This document shows positions 12,669 through 14,401 of a stretch of DNA of 14,401 nt, in pieces. Each line of letters starts with the position of its first letter. Position 1 is the first letter of the stretch. The stretch covers positions 1 through 14,401 of the forward strand of contig JAAYSB010000008.1 of assembly GCA_012518475.1 (NCBI GenBank), written 5' to 3'. A model generated the notes under the pieces. The model was not told the DNA's origin. It made no database searches and saw only the letters and a program-made list of their open reading frames with translations. The position numbers and the translations under genes are program-made. Origin of the DNA: Intrasporangiaceae bacterium (lineage in GTDB: Bacteria > Actinomycetota > Actinomycetes > Actinomycetales > Dermatophilaceae).

Positions 12669-13678
12669 CCAGTTCGCACGACGACACCCGTGAGTACCCC
12701 GACCGGTGGAGCCCGCAGCGCAGGGCCTGGCTGGCCCTGTTCCTGTGGCCGCTGGTCATCACTGCTGCTGGAGTGCTCTGGTACCTCAGCTTCAAGCACC
12801 AGCTCCCCGAGCAGGTGGCGACCCACTGGAGCCGTCGGGGTCCGGACGGATTCACCCATCGGGACACCCTTGCCTGGATTGTGGGGGTGATGGGTCTGAC
12901 CATGCCGCTGCTCATCGGCGCGGTTATCCTCGCCATCGCCGGCCGGGACGGGGCGCACCGACGCACCGCGGTGGGATTCACCGCCGGGCTCGCGGTGTTC
13001 AATGTGGGCCTCATGGTGCTGGCCTCCTGGGAGCAGCGCGGGCTGGCCGACGGTGCCCTGGCCCGCGATGTGGAGTGGCCGCTTGTCGTCTCTCTCGTCG
13101 CCTCGGTCATCGTCGGTGTCCTGGCTGCGTTCACGGTGCCGGGCACTGTGCGTGGTCAGACCCGGGCCAGTGCGCCGGTCCCCGACGGCGCGCTCCGGAC
13201 GCGACTCGCCGCGGGGGAGCGGGCTGTCTGGAGCCGGTTCATCGCCCCAGGGCGCTGGTTCTGGATCCTGATGGGGTTCGTCCTGCTGTCTCTGATCCCC
13301 GTCGGATTCCTCAGCGGCGCATGGGTATTCACTACCATCATGGTCATCCTCGTGCTCCTCCCGCTCCTCGGCTTCTCGGTGTTCCGGGTGACGGTCGGCG
13401 AGACCGGTCTGATGGTGCGCGGCGGCCTGGGGTTCCCGCGCTGGCACCTGCCGCTCGAGGACGTCGCCGAGGCCCGGGTGGCAGCAGAGATCGACCCGAT
13501 GGGCCACTTCGGTGGCTGGGGCTACCGGATAGGGCTGCACGGGAAGACCGGCTTCGTCGTCCGCAAGGGGCCGGGTCTCGAGGTCGAGCGCGGTGACGGC
13601 ACGTCGTGGATGATCACCGTCGACGAGCCGGAGGAGGGTGCGGCGCTGCTCAACACCCTCGCGGACCGGGCCCGCTGA
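12665..13678 (+). CDS. DUF1648-type membrane protein with C-terminal soluble domain
   Basis: A 337-residue integral membrane protein. Six hydrophobic helices are visible at about 23-42, 70-92, 102-121, 138-158, 198-215 and 219-240. The extracytoplasmic loop after helix 1 holds the DUF1648-like pattern LPEQVATHWSRRGPDGF (47-63). Residues about 240-330 form a soluble beta-rich domain resembling a PH-like bPH domain (FRVTVGETGLMVRGGLG, LPLEDVAEARV, WGYRIGL, GPGLEVERGDG), which is a guess from pattern. The start overlaps the GntR stop (ATGA), with AGGAAGG at 12651-12657 as ribosome site, so it is the likely target and partner of that repressor. Such GntR-DUF1648 pairs are common in Gram-positives; SdpI-like immunity is known for one related family, but no evidence for it is seen here. 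Confidence 0.88.
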   Translation: MTSSHDDTREYPDRWSPQRRAWLALFLWPLVITAAGVLWYLSFKHQLPEQVATHWSRRGPDGFTHRDTLAWIVGVMGLTMPLLIGAVILAIAGRDGAHRRTAVGFTAGLAVFNVGLMVLASWEQRGLADGALARDVEWPLVVSLVASVIVGVLAAFTVPGTVRGQTRASAPVPDGALRTRLAAGERAVWSRFIAPGRWFWILMGFVLLSLIPVGFLSGAWVFTTIMVILVLLPLLGFSVFRVTVGETGLMVRGGLGFPRWHLPLEDVAEARVAAEIDPMGHFGGWGYRIGLHGKTGFVVRKGPGLEVERGDGTSWMITVDEPEEGAALLNTLADRAR

Positions 13679-14401
13679 CACAGGGGCGACGCGCGAACAG
13701 GCAGAGCGTCTCCGGCCCGTCGCCCTCGGCGCCGTGGCGGAACCACTCGAGGTCGGTCAGGCCGACGCGACGGGCGGCGGCCAGGACCACGGCCGGGTCG
13801 TGATGCACCCGGACCGGTCCGTCCCCGGTGACGACGTCGGGGCCGACGGTGCAGGTGAGCACGGCATACCCCGTCTGCGTGAGCGGGCGGGTGAGGGCGG
13901 TGAGGACGTCGACCAGCTCGGACTCTGCGAAGAGATCGAGGACGCCGAACGCGAGCGTGACCCCCCACCCGTCCGCGCCCGCCGGACGCATGAGCCGCCG
14001 CAGGTCACGGGTCTCGAAGTCGACGGAGGGGTATGCCTGGCGCGCCTTCTCGACCATCGCCGGTGAGACGTCGCTGCCGCTGACCACCGCGCCGCGGGTG
14101 GCCAGCTCGCCGGCCACGTGGCCGGCCCCGCAGGCCGCGTCGATGACGGGTCGGCCGTCGGCGAGGTCGATGACCCGGTCGAGCAGCCACGACTCAAAGG
14201 GGCTGGGGTCGCGGCGGGTGGCCGCGTCGGCAGCAGCCTCGAAGTGGGCAAGGACCGCTGCGTCGCGGGCCTTCGCACCCTCGGTGGTCGGAGCATCGAG
14301 GTCGAGGGCTGCCTGCGCGGCGGACTCAGCGGGACCGCCGGGGACCTCGACCGGACCGAGCAGGTGGATCCACCGGGGGTCCTGCCAGCCGGGGCGCTTC
14401 G
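13650..14401 (-). CDS. Class I SAM-dependent methyltransferase, 5' end outside window
   Basis: The reading frame is open to the right edge with no in-frame stop, and no convincing start in the 14118-14401 stretch, so 249 residues are visible and the N-terminus is missing. The SAM-binding motif I reads VIDAACGAGHVAGELA, followed by VVSGSDVSPAMVEKARQAYP (motif II acidic residue) and a FETRDLRRL motif. A WGVTLAFGVLDLF strand and a VLTALTRPLTQTGYAVLTCT motif follow, the usual small-molecule methyltransferase order. Before motif I stands FESWLLDRVIDLADGRP, a helical cap. A short internal GTG at 14117 would cut motif I away and is not the start. Substrate is unknown. Its last 29 bp overlap the 3' end of the DUF1648 gene on the opposite strand. 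Confidence 0.85.
   Translation of the reverse strand, partial: KRPGWQDPRWIHLLGPVEVPGGPAESAAQAALDLDAPTTEGAKARDAAVLAHFEAAADAATRRDPSPFESWLLDRVIDLADGRPVIDAACGAGHVAGELATRGAVVSGSDVSPAMVEKARQAYPSVDFETRDLRRLMRPAGADGWGVTLAFGVLDLFAESELVDVLTALTRPLTQTGYAVLTCTVGPDVVTGDGPVRVHHDPAVVLAAARRVGLTDLEWFRHGAEGDGPETLCLFARRPCVSGPGPRGC

Noticed and set aside
13650..14401. DNA methyltransferase of a restriction-modification system
   Set aside because: It has the order of a small-molecule class I methyltransferase, without NPPY/DPPY or PC motifs, and there is no endonuclease beside it.

Overview
This is a chromosomal window from a high-GC Gram-positive bacterium, almost certainly an actinomycete. The family-level guess is Micrococcales/Intrasporangiaceae, made from overall feel only. 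The signs are strong G/C at third codon positions, frequent GTG starts, TANNNT -10 boxes placed so that transcripts would be leaderless, and an mrp / DUF1003 / CBS-MgtE-N gene block that I recall from mycobacteria. No rRNA, tRNA, CRISPR array, transposase, phage gene or recognisable defence locus is visible. It looks like ordinary core or near-core chromosome with several interesting non-coding structures.

Left part (1-3776). A palindromic tandem repeat (1-147) lies downstream of a minus-strand block that reads right to left: a possible FMN-split-barrel protein (3240-3776), a soluble PRC-barrel/MgtE-N/CBS protein (1894-3195), a two-helix DUF1003 membrane protein (1347-1901) and an Mrp ATPase with an N-terminal MIP18-type domain (204-1337). 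The last three overlap or nearly touch and are probably co-transcribed. The CBS/MgtE-N gene appears to have its own leaderless promoter.

Middle part (3777-7764). Two overlapping plus-strand CoA-lyase genes follow: a malyl-CoA/beta-methylmalyl-CoA lyase-like protein, then a shorter CitE/malyl-CoA thioesterase-like protein. They suggest cleavage or synthesis of a malyl- or methylmalyl-CoA type ester. Next is a lipoprotein L,D-transpeptidase with a peptidoglycan-binding domain, convergent with a minus-strand RIO-family kinase.

The RIO kinase and an acyl-CoA dehydrogenase (8062-9264) diverge from a 297-bp gap. This gap holds a strongly structured leader candidate for the kinase and a separate 9-bp inverted repeat around a -10-like box in front of the dehydrogenase. 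The last codons and stop of the dehydrogenase are exactly duplicated in tandem (29 bp x 2). A GSP17M-type membrane protein and a PIG-L/LmbE deacetylase follow as a coupled pair.

Right part (10712-14401). A PepP-type aminopeptidase (minus) diverges from a YtrA-type GntR repressor and a coupled DUF1648 membrane protein. The gap between them is AT-rich and contains two palindromes and a leaderless promoter. A SAM methyltransferase runs in from the right edge on the minus strand and overlaps the DUF1648 gene tail-to-tail by 29 bp.

I did not find a clear new multi-gene system. The best candidates for something undescribed are the RIO-kinase leader structure, the soluble CBS/MgtE-N + DUF1003 + Mrp block, and a striking TAT-GC (GTATGC/GCATAC) sequence bias across the window.
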